A DNA stretch of 64,000 nt from CAZEHS01 sp964424355 (GCA_964424355.1 CAYRIO010000006.1:62001-126000); one strand, 5' to 3'; numbered from the stretch's first letter, positions 44,793 through 53,603 are shown. Translations and numbers: made by a program. The notes: generated by a model not told the origin, from the letters alone.

Positions 44793-44883
44793 GGGTGCAT
44801 AATGCTGTAGAATACTAGCAAGAATAGGAACTATCGGTGAAAATCCGCCGCGTGATAGCTTTCAGCTGGAAAGGAGAAATGTC
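44793..44883 (+). promoter_or_regulatory. Structured leader of the pyrophosphatase gene
   Basis: Before the start codon, AGGAACTATCGGTGAAAATC runs into CGCCGCGTGATAG. CTATC pairs with GATAG, and inside it CGG/CCG close a TGAAAAT loop. The string GGTGAAAATCC also occurs in cobalamin riboswitch cores, but the B12 box and the rest of that aptamer are not evident. It may be a small translational control element. Its ligand, if any, is unknown. Confidence 0.3.
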
Positions 44884-46527
44884 ATGAAACCAGTGTTCAT
44901 TTTGGGGCATAAGAACCCTGATACGGATTCCATCTGCTCAGCGCTGGGGTATGCCGCCCTGCGGAACAGACAAGGAGAAACCACCCGGTTCATTCCGGGG
45001 CGGATCGGAGAGATCAGCCCGGAAACCGCATTTGTCCTGTCGTATTTCAGTCTTCAGGAGCCGGCATATATCGCCAATCTGAAAGCACAGGTTTCAGATC
45101 TGAACCTTCGGAAGATCGCTTCCGTTTCTCCTGAAATATCCCTGAAGCGGGCCTGGCAGGTCATGCAGGAAAACCAGATCACGACCCTGGCCATCAGCCG
45201 GAATGAGGTCACCTTGGACGGCATGGTCACCATCGGCGACCTGGCCCGGTCGTATCTGGACCCCATCGACAGCCGGGCCCTTGCGGATGCCTGCACCCCT
45301 TTTCGGAATATGCTTGAGGTCCTGGACGGCGAGCAGGTGGCCGGGGATCCGGAGGGCTGTTTCACCTCCGGGCAGGTCCTGGTCGGCGCCATGAACCCCG
45401 AGCGGATGGAGCAGTTCCTGCAGCCGGGGGATGCCATCATCCTGGGCAACCGCATGGACAATCAGTGGAGCGCCATTGAAATGGGGGCCGGGCTGCTGAT
45501 CCTCACCGGCGGGTCTGTGCTGGATCCGGCCATGGTCAAACGGGCCGCCGCAAGGAACTGCGCCGTGATCCAGTCCCCTTATGATACCTTCAAGGTAGCC
45601 CATCTGGTGAACCAGAGCCTGCCGGTGAAGCACGTGATGAAGGTTCAGGATCTGGTCTCCTTCGAGCTGGACGATTATCTGGATGAAACCCGGGAAGTCA
45701 TGGCGGCGAAGCGCTACCGGAACTTTCCCGTTGTCGATGAGCACGGGGCCTATGCGGGCTTGATTTCCCGGGCCCTGCTCCTTAACCTGGAGCGGAAGGC
45801 TGTGATCCTGGTGGATCACAACGAGCGGTCCCAGGCGGTGGACGGCCTTGAAGAGGCGGAAATTTTGGAGATCATCGACCATCACCGCATCGGGGATATC
45901 CAGACCAGCGGTCCGGTGGTCTTCCGCAACCAGCCGGTGGGCTGTACCGCCACCCTGATTGCCGGTCTGTACCAGGATGCTGGAATCCTACCGGAAAAAT
46001 CCATCGCGGGGGCCCTTTGTGCGGCGATCCTCTCCGATACCCTGATGTTCAAATCTCCCACCTGCACCGAACTGGACCGTCAAACCGCCCGGTATCTTGC
46101 CGCCGAAGCCGGCATCGACCCCATGCAGTTCGCCCGGGAAATGTTCCGCGCAGGATCCAAAATTCGGGAAAAGACAACAGAAGAGCTGTTCTATCAGGAT
46201 TTCAAGCGGTTCAACGCGGGAAAACTCACCATTGGCGTGGGCCAGATCAGCAGCATGGATCTGGAGGAGCTTGAAGAGGTGAAGGATCCCCTGAAGGCCC
46301 TGATGAAAAAAATCATCGATGACAACAAGTTCGATCTGCTCCTCTTCATGCTGACGGATATCGCCCGGGAGGGGACGCTGTTGTTGTTCATGGGTGAAAG
46401 CGGGGAGCTGATATCCCGGGCATTCGGAGAAAAAGCGGATAATCAGGAGGTCTACCTGCCAGGTGTCGTATCCCGAAAAAAACAAGTTATTCCGCCGCTG
46501 TTGAATTCCATCAACCAAGGCATATAA
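44884..46527 (+). CDS. ppaC: Manganese-dependent inorganic pyrophosphatase with CBS and DRTGG domains
   Basis: The 547-residue product is a DHH-family (family II) pyrophosphatase. The metal-binding ILGHKNPDTDSICSALGYA is at 7-25, and the second half has LVDHNERSQAVDGL and EIIDHHRIGDIQ. Between them, residues about 70-300 form an inserted CBS-DRTGG-CBS regulatory unit (ENQITTLAISRNE, VVDEHGAYAGLISR). Such enzymes hydrolyse pyrophosphate and are controlled by adenine nucleotides in Clostridia and relatives. AAAGGAGAAATGTC precedes the ATG. Confidence 0.95.
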   Translation: MKPVFILGHKNPDTDSICSALGYAALRNRQGETTRFIPGRIGEISPETAFVLSYFSLQEPAYIANLKAQVSDLNLRKIASVSPEISLKRAWQVMQENQITTLAISRNEVTLDGMVTIGDLARSYLDPIDSRALADACTPFRNMLEVLDGEQVAGDPEGCFTSGQVLVGAMNPERMEQFLQPGDAIILGNRMDNQWSAIEMGAGLLILTGGSVLDPAMVKRAAARNCAVIQSPYDTFKVAHLVNQSLPVKHVMKVQDLVSFELDDYLDETREVMAAKRYRNFPVVDEHGAYAGLISRALLLNLERKAVILVDHNERSQAVDGLEEAEILEIIDHHRIGDIQTSGPVVFRNQPVGCTATLIAGLYQDAGILPEKSIAGALCAAILSDTLMFKSPTCTELDRQTARYLAAEAGIDPMQFAREMFRAGSKIREKTTEELFYQDFKRFNAGKLTIGVGQISSMDLEELEEVKDPLKALMKKIIDDNKFDLLLFMLTDIAREGTLLLFMGESGELISRAFGEKADNQEVYLPGVVSRKKQVIPPLLNSINQGI

Positions 46528-46573
46528 TAGAAGTGAATCAGAAATGTACACTGACACTCTTTGGAGGATCTTT

Positions 46574-47212
46574 ATGAAAGCCTATGATCTGACCCATATC
46601 ATTCAAGAATCCATGCCGGTATATCCGGGTACCCAGCCGCCGAAGCTGACCCTTGTGAACACCCTGAAAGACGATGGTTTTGCTGAAACCCTGCTGACCC
46701 TCTATTCCCACAACGGCACCCATATGGATGCTCCTGCCCATATGGAAATGGACGGCTTGACCCTGGATCAAATGCCGGTGGAGCGATTTATCGGACCGGC
46801 CCTGTGCATCGATGTCCGGAAGGTCGGCAAATACATCACCCTCGAAGATCTGATTCCTCACCAGGAAGCTATCGGAAAAGTGGATTTTCTGCTGCTCTGC
46901 ACCGGCTGGAGTGAAAAATGGGGTTCCCCAGAGTATTTTTCGGGGTATCCGGTTTTGGAAGAAGCCGCAGCGAACTGGCTGGCTGCCCACTGTCTTAAGG
47001 GAATCGGCATCGACGCCATTTCTGTGGATCCCACAGAAAGCCATGAATATATGAACCATGGCATCCTCTTCGGTGCCTGTCTGTTTATCATTGAAAACCT
47101 GAAGAACCTGGATGCCATTATCGATAAGGACATCTTGCTGACCTGTCTGCCCATCAATTATGAAAATTCAGACGGTGCCCCTGTTAGAGCCGTCGCTCTT
47201 GAAGGCTTTTAA
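46574..47212 (+). CDS. Cyclase-family metal hydrolase (kynurenine formamidase-like)
   Basis: The 212-residue product has the family's metal-binding motif HNGTHMDAPAHMEMDG at about 43-58, YDLTHIIQESMPVYPG at the start and SVDPTESHEYMNHGILF near 155. Members hydrolyse amides such as N-formylkynurenine or isatin. The substrate cannot be set here, since no tryptophan-degradation gene is adjacent. I chose ATG 46574, with GGAGGATCTTT before it. Confidence 0.87.
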   Translation: MKAYDLTHIIQESMPVYPGTQPPKLTLVNTLKDDGFAETLLTLYSHNGTHMDAPAHMEMDGLTLDQMPVERFIGPALCIDVRKVGKYITLEDLIPHQEAIGKVDFLLLCTGWSEKWGSPEYFSGYPVLEEAAANWLAAHCLKGIGIDAISVDPTESHEYMNHGILFGACLFIIENLKNLDAIIDKDILLTCLPINYENSDGAPVRAVALEGF

Positions 47213-47343
47213 AAATCAAACAACACTTCCGCCAATAATCGAACAGCCGCTCAACAGAGTTCATTCAAATGCCCCCGAACGTTGTAATCCAAAGCCTGCT
47301 ATGCTAAGATGCCTTTAACATCTAACACATAGGAGGCTTTTAT

Positions 47344-48375
47344 ATGGCGTTCAAATACATCCAACCCATTCCGACACCGGAAAAAATCAAAGCGGATATG
47401 CCGTTGACGCCGGAGCTGTCAGCTGTGAAGGCATCCCTCGACCAGGAAATCCGCGAGGTTTTTGAAGGGATATCCCAGAAAAAAGTCTTGGTAATCGGCC
47501 CCTGTTCTGCGGACAATGAAGATGCGGTGATGGAATATGTCCATCGACTTGCCCGGATTCAGGAACAGGTGAAAGAAAAATTGATCTTGATCCCCCGCAT
47601 TTACACCAATAAACCCCGCACCACCGGGGAAGGCTATAAAGGCATGCTTCACCAGCCGGACCCCAACGAAGAGCCGGATATGCACAAAGGGATTTACAGC
47701 ATCCGCCACCTGCACATCCGGGTGCTGGCTGAAGCCGGGCTCACCACAGCCGACGAAATGCTCTACCCTGAAAATTACAGCTATCTGGAAGATCTGATCG
47801 GCTACCATGCTGTCGGTGCCCGGTCCGTAGAAAATCAGAAGCATCGCCTTACCGCCAGCGGCGTGGATAAACCCGTGGGAATGAAGAATCCCACCAGTGG
47901 GGATATCAAAGTCATGCTCAACTCGATCAAGGCGGCTCAGATTCCCCATAACTTCATTTACAGCAACTATGAAGTGCAGACCGATGGGAACCCCCTGGCC
48001 CATGCCATCCTTCGGGGAGCGGTGAACCAATACGGCCGCAACATTCCAAACTATCACTATGAAGATCTGATGTTCCTGTCCCGAAAATACAGTGAGGCCA
48101 AGCTGGCCAACCCGGCCGTCATTGTGGATTGCAACCATGCCAACTCCATGAAGCTCTGGCAGGAGCAGCCCCGCATCGCCATGGAAGTCATGCGGAACGT
48201 CCGTTATAATGAAGATATCCGCAAACTCGTCAAAGGTCTTATGATTGAAAGCTACCTCGTTGGGGGAACGCAACCGGTTGATGGCACCACCTTCGGTCAG
48301 TCCATCACTGATGGCTGCCTGGGCTGGGAGCGGTCGGCACAGCTGATCCAGGAGGTTGCCGACAACGTAGAGTGA
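47344..48375 (+). CDS. aroF: 3-deoxy-7-phosphoheptulonate synthase (class I, AroFGH-type)
   Basis: The 343-residue enzyme has the class I blocks VIGPCSADNEDAVMEYV (about 50-66), YTNKPRTTGEGYKG with the PEP-binding Lys/Arg (about 88-101), VGARSVENQKHRLTASG and IVDCNHANSMK near 260. It condenses PEP and erythrose-4-phosphate in the first step of aromatic biosynthesis. It is alone; no other aro gene is in the window. AGGAGGCTTTTAT precedes the ATG. Confidence 0.96.
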   Translation: MAFKYIQPIPTPEKIKADMPLTPELSAVKASLDQEIREVFEGISQKKVLVIGPCSADNEDAVMEYVHRLARIQEQVKEKLILIPRIYTNKPRTTGEGYKGMLHQPDPNEEPDMHKGIYSIRHLHIRVLAEAGLTTADEMLYPENYSYLEDLIGYHAVGARSVENQKHRLTASGVDKPVGMKNPTSGDIKVMLNSIKAAQIPHNFIYSNYEVQTDGNPLAHAILRGAVNQYGRNIPNYHYEDLMFLSRKYSEAKLANPAVIVDCNHANSMKLWQEQPRIAMEVMRNVRYNEDIRKLVKGLMIESYLVGGTQPVDGTTFGQSITDGCLGWERSAQLIQEVADNVE

Positions 48376-48378
48376 ATC

Positions 48379-48413
48379 AAAAATGCCGCTTCGTTTAATG
48401 GAGCGGCATTTCT
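48379..48413 (+). terminator. Terminator after DAHP synthase
   Basis: AAATGCCGCT pairs with AGCGGCATTT across an 11-base loop, followed by CTTATTG. Confidence 0.8.
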
Positions 48414-48498
48414 TATTGCCCCCCTCCAAGGTGCGCCTGCCCTATTACCGAGCCACTGTGTTGCGGTAAAGCATCTGCGGATTTTATATGTGAACAGG

Positions 48499-48527
48499 TT
48501 TACGATAGGGTGTAAAACCTTTATAAT
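48499..48527 (+). promoter_or_regulatory. Promoter of the PII-like gene
   Basis: TTTACG (48499-48504) and TATAAT (48522-48527) are exactly 17 bases apart. They lie about 88 bases upstream of the start codon at 48615, leaving a leader of about 80 bases. Confidence 0.8.
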
Positions 48528-48614
48528 TGAATAGATGGTGCGTTTGTGATATAGCTATAGTAATTGCAGACAGTGGGGCATAGTCCCATAAAATCGTCAC
48601 AAGGAGGCTCGCGT

Positions 48615-48980
48615 ATGTATGCGCTTTACTTTATATTGAATCGTACGGATCGATTAGATGCCATATTGGATCGCCTTTTCAAACTGGGCGTGGGCGGTAC
48701 TCTCATGGAAACCGCCGGGATGGGTAACATGCTCCTGGAACAGCTGGGGAATGATCCTGCCTTATGCAACGTGAAGAAGATGAAGGGGCTTCACCGTCCT
48801 TTCAACAACACCATCATGAGCATTATCCGTGATGATAATAAGCTTTCAGAGGTAAAGCAGGCCATTGCAGAGGAAGTGGATTTCATGAATGAGCCAGGAG
48901 CGGGATTCATGTTTGTCCTGCCAGTCCTTGAATGCTATGGTTTTGGTATCGACCTTCACCAGGATAAGAGCCACAAATAG
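48615..48980 (+). CDS. PII-like small protein
   Basis: The 121-residue product has the length and alternating strand-helix pattern of PII-like signal proteins (MYALYFILNRTDRLDAILDRLFKLGVGGTLMET ... FMFVLPVLECYGF). It lacks the classical T-loop tyrosine motif. It may bind a small metabolite. AAGGAGG lies 7 bases before ATG 48615. The HutD gene follows after 32 bases and may share the transcript. Confidence 0.6.
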   Translation: MYALYFILNRTDRLDAILDRLFKLGVGGTLMETAGMGNMLLEQLGNDPALCNVKKMKGLHRPFNNTIMSIIRDDNKLSEVKQAIAEEVDFMNEPGAGFMFVLPVLECYGFGIDLHQDKSHK

Positions 48981-49012
48981 AGTTTATACCTCATGAATAA
49001 GGATGTGTATCC

Positions 49013-49642
49013 ATGAAAAGCAAAGTACGGGTGATGCATAAAAACGAATTCGAAAGAAATCGCTGGTCCGGGGGCGTGACAACCGAGCTGGCCATCTGGC
49101 CGGAAGAAGCCAATTATCCCGCAGGCCCCTTCACCTGGCGGCTCAGTACCGCCCGTGTGGAAGCAGAGGAAACCCTCTTCACGGCGCTCCCCGGGAAAAA
49201 ACGGGTGCTGATGCTGCTGGACGGCGCGATCCGCTTGGAACACGAAAATCACCACAGCGTGGATCTGGAGCCCTACCAGATGGACACCTTCGCCGGAGAC
49301 TGGAAAACCCGGAGCTTTGGAAAAGGCACCGATTTCAATCTAATGATGGACGATACCTGCTTCGGAGAACTGATGCATCTCACCATCCCATCCGGCGCCT
49401 CCTTCAACGTTGCGCTTCAGAGTGAAGGGGAATTCGACCGCTATTACACCATGGTGACAGAAGCCTACTACTGCCTCGGCGGGCAAGCGAAAGTCCAATT
49501 TGCCAATGGTTACATGGTACATATCCAGCGTGGAGACCTGCTGTCCTACTATAGCCATGTGGATGGCGATAAAGTCAGTTTCAAAATTTTCAATGACCAG
49601 CGGGAAGAAACAAATTTTGTGCGCGCCCTGATCTATTATTAG
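49013..49642 (+). CDS. hutD: HutD/Ves-family cupin protein
   Basis: The 209-residue product starts with a HutD-like pattern: NRWSGGVTTELAIWPEEANY and FTWRLSTARVEAEETLFTALPGKKRVLMLLDG. It has a double-stranded beta-helix fold with HLTIPSGASFNV further on. HutD is linked to histidine utilisation or to cold-response Ves in other bacteria. No hut genes are in this window, so the role here is open. Confidence 0.85.
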   Translation: MKSKVRVMHKNEFERNRWSGGVTTELAIWPEEANYPAGPFTWRLSTARVEAEETLFTALPGKKRVLMLLDGAIRLEHENHHSVDLEPYQMDTFAGDWKTRSFGKGTDFNLMMDDTCFGELMHLTIPSGASFNVALQSEGEFDRYYTMVTEAYYCLGGQAKVQFANGYMVHIQRGDLLSYYSHVDGDKVSFKIFNDQREETNFVRALIYY

Positions 49643-49653
49643 GCAAAAATCAC

Positions 49654-49682
49654 TTTTCAAAAGCCTGAGGCTTTGCTATAAT
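49654..49682 (+). promoter_or_regulatory. tRNA-Pro promoter
   Basis: TTTTCA (49654-49659), a 17-base spacer and TATAAT (49677-49682) lie 20 bases before the tRNA. The spacer itself contains AAAGCCTGAGGCTTT, a small inverted repeat. Confidence 0.7.
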
Positions 49683-49701
49683 AGTCACGTTGACACCCTA
49701 T

Positions 49702-49778
49702 CGGGGTATGGCTCAGCTTGGTAGAGCGCCTGCTTCGGGAGCAGGAGGCCGTGAGTTCGAATCTCGCTACTCCGACCA
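49702..49778 (+). tRNA. tRNA-Pro (CGG)
   Basis: A complete 77-base cloverleaf: acceptor CGGGGTA / TACTCCG, D-arm GCTC / GAGC, anticodon stem CCTGC / GCAGG with loop TTCGGGA (anticodon CGG), T-arm with GTTCGAAT, and encoded CCA. Its 3' end faces the integrase gene and is the likely phage attachment site. Confidence 0.96.
49755..49778. other. Probable attachment site (attL) in the tRNA 3' half
   Basis: The integrase gene lies on the minus strand about 140 bases from the 3' end of tRNA-Pro, the usual geometry of tRNA-targeting integrases. The T-arm to CCA part (49755-49778) would be the shared core. The other copy lies outside the window. Confidence 0.6.
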
Positions 49779-49780
49779 GA

Positions 49781-49830
49781 AAAATAGAGCATTTGCAAAG
49801 GTTTAACGGCCTTTGTAAATGCTCTATTTT
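49781..49830 (+). terminator. Terminator after tRNA-Pro
   Basis: AAAATAGAGCATTTGCAAAGG pairs almost perfectly with CCTTTGTAAATGCTCTATTTT around TTTAACGG, followed by T-rich sequence. It isolates the tRNA from the element. Confidence 0.9.
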
Positions 49831-49919
49831 TATTTCCATTTTATTATTACTCAAATCATTACTCAAACCGAATTGTTTTTGAAATGCCTTACCCCCTTGA
49901 GGGAGGGGGAGGGGTCCGT

Positions 49920-51068
49920 TTAGAGCACCATTTTATCCATGGAACTGCGGATTACGTTGTCGCATAAATGGGCATAGGTATCGGCTGTCATGGCATAAGA
50001 GCTGTGCCCTAAAATCTCCTGAACCTCTTTCAGGTCTGCCCCGATATAAAGCAGCCAGGACGCGCAGGAATGCCTCAAGTCATGGAAGCGTATTGGTTTT
50101 AAGTAGCGAGGATCAGAACGTTCATAGGTGATGCCGGTATTGGGATCTTCATTCAGAACCTTCATCAGCTTTCGCCATTTCCTACCCACATATTGATCAC
50201 TCTGGATCTGGCCCGTCTCGAAAACGGATAGGTAGCCTAACCAGGATTCATCGTACTTATCGCGAAACCGCATGCGGTTCTCCCTAATCTCCTGAATTCG
50301 GGATTGAAACAGGGCGGACACATACGCATTCATCGGAATCCGTCTGCGTGATTTGTCGGTTTTAGGATCCTTAATGATAACTTCGCCGCCAATTGCCTGC
50401 ATGGTCCGGTTCACCACAAAATAACCCTGGGCGAAGTTGATATCCTCTTCGCGAAGGCCGCACACCTCTCCAAGCCTCAGGCCTGTATAGAGGGATACCT
50501 TTACATGATAGAATATTGTGGTGCCCGCTATGGCCATTAGGCCCCGCTGGATATCCGCCACTTCCCAAAACTCAAGCTGAGGCTTTTTCTTTTTGGGGCC
50601 CATTACCTTCGCCATAGGGGATATATCTATGTAGTCCCACCTGATTGCGGTGTTCAGCATGCTCCTGAGGGTTTTGTGTATGTGGTGGATTGTATTCTCA
50701 TGCAGCTTTTTAGAGGCCCTCAGATCCCGGTACATGCGCTCAATGTGATTGGCCCGCAGCTCCGGAAGAATGATCGCACCCAGATGCTTTATGATATAGC
50801 TGGTCGTGTGCTTATAATGCCCCCGGGTTTTAGGCGCGAGCTGGCTCACATGATCCTCATCCCAAAGAGCAACCAAATCGGCCACTGTAAGCCCACAGGG
50901 CGGCTTATAATCACCGGTGGATATCTCGGCCTCTAACTGGATAACTGCAGCCTTCGCGGAAGGCTTATCCGGGAAACCTGATATGAATTTCTGTTTCTTC
51001 TTGCCGCTTTCATCGGGGATCCACATTCTTATGGCATACCCGGTTCCATATTTCAAAATAGATGCCAC
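49920..51068 (-). CDS. int: Tyrosine recombinase (phage integrase)
   Basis: The 382-residue product has an N-terminal arm-binding region, a SAM-like core-binding domain (LTVADLVALWDEDHVSQL) and the catalytic domain. The catalytic residues are Arg in YTGLRLGEVCGL, HDLRHSC, GHSS and the nucleophile Tyr in ADTYAHL. It would insert the element at tRNA-Pro. I chose GTG 51068, with GGGAGG 7 bases before it; longer readings overlap the WYL-like gene. Confidence 0.95.
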   Translation of the reverse strand: MASILKYGTGYAIRMWIPDESGKKKQKFISGFPDKPSAKAAVIQLEAEISTGDYKPPCGLTVADLVALWDEDHVSQLAPKTRGHYKHTTSYIIKHLGAIILPELRANHIERMYRDLRASKKLHENTIHHIHKTLRSMLNTAIRWDYIDISPMAKVMGPKKKKPQLEFWEVADIQRGLMAIAGTTIFYHVKVSLYTGLRLGEVCGLREEDINFAQGYFVVNRTMQAIGGEVIIKDPKTDKSRRRIPMNAYVSALFQSRIQEIRENRMRFRDKYDESWLGYLSVFETGQIQSDQYVGRKWRKLMKVLNEDPNTGITYERSDPRYLKPIRFHDLRHSCASWLLYIGADLKEVQEILGHSSYAMTADTYAHLCDNVIRSSMDKMVL

Positions 51069-51085
51069 AAAGAACCCTCCCTTGC

Positions 51086-51538
51086 TTACTTTCCATTCAT
51101 GCTCCGCATGCGGAGCGCCAAGATAAATGCTTCCGCAGCCGGTTGAAACAATGTATAACGCTGATCCCGCACCCACCAGCATCCATCCTTTCTCCGAATC
51201 GAGAGCACGGGGCGCCGATCTTCCTGGTAAAGTGTGAGGTGAAACCTGTCGGCTTCTGCAATCAGTCCAGATGCCAGGATATCTCTTTGCTCCAGGAGAA
51301 GAATATCCTGAATGCCTGAGTAGTTCCGAAAAGGCTGATTCTGAACTATATGCGGAATCTGGATCAGGTCCACTTTAAAAGACTTGGCAGCACCCTGGCA
51401 GCGGGCCTTCACAATTCCGCCGGAAAGAGCTGTAGGTAAAATCCTGCGCGCTGTGCCTGGCTGACTGCCGCCGGCATAGATAATATCAAGCTCAAGATGG
51501 TTATGTATTGCAATCTGAAGCACAACGGCTTTATCCAT
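51086..51538 (-). CDS. WYL-like domain protein
   Basis: The 150-residue product contains a WYL-type beta domain: HNHLELDIIYAGGSQPGTAR, then RRILPTALSGGIVKARCQG and KSFKVDLIQIPHI, matching the R-L-Y and FRLDRI positions of that family. It has no HTH, so it may act as a ligand- or nucleic-acid-sensing partner. I chose ATG 51538, with AAGGAGATCCGT before it. A LexA-like palindrome overlaps its probable -10. It lies 17 bases upstream of the integrase and may be co-transcribed. Confidence 0.7.
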   Translation of the reverse strand: MDKAVVLQIAIHNHLELDIIYAGGSQPGTARRILPTALSGGIVKARCQGAAKSFKVDLIQIPHIVQNQPFRNYSGIQDILLLEQRDILASGLIAEADRFHLTLYQEDRRPVLSIRRKDGCWWVRDQRYTLFQPAAEAFILALRMRSMNGK

Positions 51539-51656
51539 ACGGATCTCCTTAGGGTATAAAATCATTCTACGCTTGTGAAAGGCAATGCCCAATAGGGGTG
51601 AATCAGATGTGCGGCATGGCGGGAAAAGGCGAAATAAGAATTCGGGCTATCTCCAT

Positions 51657-51680
51657 TATAGCGAACATTAGTTCGCTATA
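51657..51680. promoter_or_regulatory. LexA-like palindrome over a minus-strand -10 box
   Basis: TATAGCGAAC and GTTCGCTATA are perfect 10-bp arms separated by ATTA. The core CGAAC-N4-GTTCG matches the Gram-positive SOS box. On the minus strand its right arm continues into TATAAT, a -10 for the WYL-like gene, so binding should repress it. Confidence 0.7.
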
Positions 51681-51730
51681 AAATAGAGAACATTCAAAAT
51701 AAGGGTATTTTTATTTGAGTAAAAACCTAT

Positions 51731-51763
51731 AAAAATACCCGCCCAAATAGTTGTGGGCGGGTA
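51731..51763 (-). terminator. Terminator of the T5orf172 gene
   Basis: On the minus strand TACCCGCCCA pairs with TGGGCGGGTA and is followed by TTTTTAT, 17 bases after the stop at 51781. Confidence 0.88.
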
Positions 51764-51780
51764 ATACGTACCAATTGAAA

Positions 51781-53340
51781 CTATACAGCTGCTTCCTCAT
51801 CTTCTTCTATGACTGAGATGCTTTGACGATATTGTTCAGCAAGCATTGTCTTATTGAATTCAGCGGTAGGATAGAGTTCATTGACCAAAGCTTCAAGATC
51901 ATCAATCGACGATCTGAAAAACTCTTTTCTCAGATTGATTTTATTGAGTCGTTGATCGTTTAGTTTATCGTGCATTTTGCCTTCCAGGCCGACGGCATCG
52001 TCTGAGAAAATGAAGCTATGCACGTCAAACGAGAAGGGTACGCTGGCGTCGCCCAATTCATTGACACGGTCCTGAGGATCAAGGCGTCGTGTCATGCCGA
52101 TTTTGAATACATCATCGCCGAATGAGCCCAGATTGCTGATGATGTAAACGTATCCGGCGCAACCATTCTGGAGCTTAATGATATCTTCTTTTTTATCTTC
52201 AACAGCAATCAATTGGCCTTTGAGTTCCTCGATTTTTTCAAGCAGCTGCTGATATTTCAGATCTTCGGGAGAAGTGGCCTGAAGCTGATCACTGAGCTTA
52301 TCGATTTCTACATGGTATTTTTCCTCTTCGGCCTCAATCTGCTTCTTCTGAGCTTCGAGAATTTTTCTTTCTTCAACTTCCTGGCGCATGATCTCTTTAA
52401 GACGCTGCTGTTCTTCTTTTGCCTTTTCCTTCAGGACATAGTATTCATACTCGATTTTGAGGGCATTCATAAACAGGTACTCAATTTCCCCGATGAACTT
52501 AACCAGCGTAGGGGCAATACTCTGATTACCTTCGGCGGCGATCTTGAGATAGTTCTCTGCGATTTTCTTCACGTTTTCTTGGGAGTTTTCAAAACGATCA
52601 AATTTCATATTATACATAACGTTCTGAAGCTCGGCCTGTAGCGCAATGACCATCAGCTTATAAATGGCGGCATTCGCTTTTGTATTGTATCTATTTTTAT
52701 AATTTTCAAGAACCTCATTGATCAATTGCTGATTCTCTTTGTAAGCTTTTCGCAAATCCTTCATATCCATGCAATGAAGCTTAAGCGTTACGACTGGAGA
52801 CAAAGATTCCATGAACTCAATAGTGTCAGCATCTATGCTTATCCCGATCTCACTATCTGTTTTGTCACTGAAGCTTTGAATCATATGCTGGAAGCTCTTG
52901 ATGGTAGTATGTACACTGGATAGTTTGAATTCTGCATTTGAAAGCTTACTCTCATAAGTTTTGATTTTCTTCTTAATATCTTCTATTTCCTGCAACAGAT
53001 CATCCTTCGATGCGATTTCAAGGTTGATATGCTCAATTTTACGGTTGGCAATTTCAGTGGCTTGAATTATAACTTCCTGAATCATTTTGTCCCGATCTGA
53101 AAGTTTGTTGTCAAGGGCGCTGATTTGGTCCTGCTTTGAAATGATTGCCGCATCAAGATCAATCAGCTTTCGGTATACTTCAAACCGTGCAGTTTCACCT
53201 TCTGCATCCCGGATCGCCTTCTTATCCTTGAGAACGCGAACGATTAATAGTGGAATTCCAATTAAAGCACCGTAACCTGTGATGATTAAGATGGCAATAA
53301 CGATTCCATTCAGATAAAATGGTACTTTGTACTTCGGCAT
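51781..53340 (-). CDS. Membrane-anchored coiled-coil protein with DUF4041 and T5orf172 (GIY-YIG-like) domains
   Basis: The 519-residue product begins with a membrane segment (YLNGIVIAILIITGYGALIGIPLLIV, about 8-33), then a long coiled coil (40-150). A DUF4041-like middle (about 190-310) and a second coiled coil (315-390) follow. The C-terminal T5orf172 domain contains GYVYIISNLGSFG, VFKIGMTRR and EGKMHDKL (about 400-480), a GIY-YIG nuclease relative. Such proteins are frequent in phages and defence loci, but the role is not known. I chose ATG 53340 with GGGAGGAAATGTC before it. It lies between the integrase pair and the structured RNA region. Confidence 0.85.
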   Translation of the reverse strand: MPKYKVPFYLNGIVIAILIITGYGALIGIPLLIVRVLKDKKAIRDAEGETARFEVYRKLIDLDAAIISKQDQISALDNKLSDRDKMIQEVIIQATEIANRKIEHINLEIASKDDLLQEIEDIKKKIKTYESKLSNAEFKLSSVHTTIKSFQHMIQSFSDKTDSEIGISIDADTIEFMESLSPVVTLKLHCMDMKDLRKAYKENQQLINEVLENYKNRYNTKANAAIYKLMVIALQAELQNVMYNMKFDRFENSQENVKKIAENYLKIAAEGNQSIAPTLVKFIGEIEYLFMNALKIEYEYYVLKEKAKEEQQRLKEIMRQEVEERKILEAQKKQIEAEEEKYHVEIDKLSDQLQATSPEDLKYQQLLEKIEELKGQLIAVEDKKEDIIKLQNGCAGYVYIISNLGSFGDDVFKIGMTRRLDPQDRVNELGDASVPFSFDVHSFIFSDDAVGLEGKMHDKLNDQRLNKINLRKEFFRSSIDDLEALVNELYPTAEFNKTMLAEQYRQSISVIEEDEEAAV

Positions 53341-53385
53341 GACATTTCCTCCCTGTAATTTATTCAATATTATGTAACTTTAAGA

Positions 53386-53424
53386 TTTGAAAAATAGCCC
53401 AATCCAATAAGGTTGGGCTATGTA
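53386..53424 (-). terminator. Minus-strand terminator upstream of the T5orf172 gene
   Basis: On the minus strand ATAGCCCAACC pairs with GGATTGGGCTAT, followed by TTTTTC. It would stop any transcript reading left from the DUF3800 gene, so the T5orf172 gene needs its own promoter. Confidence 0.75.
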
Positions 53425-53574
53425 TTTCCTCTTGAATGCATGATATGGTGAGAATCGTGATTCTAAATAAATTAAGTTGACTTTGCTTGGCACACTAAAA
53501 ACAAAAAGGCTTGCCCAAATGACACTGAATAATAAATAATCGCACAACACAAAAAAACGTTACAATATAAAGTG

Positions 53575-53603
53575 TTGACATTTATAAGTTTCACCCTTTT
53601 AAT
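53575..53603 (+). promoter_or_regulatory. Plus-strand promoter in the gap
   Basis: TTGACA (53575-53580), a 17-base spacer and TTTAAT (53598-53603) form a good promoter pointing right although no plus-strand gene follows. It drives the putative RNA at about 53608-53793. Confidence 0.7.

Noticed and set aside
49657..49866. Minus-strand reading frame through the tRNA (VARFELTASCSRSRRSTKLSH)
   Set aside because: This is the well-known false protein produced by translating a tRNA on the opposite strand.
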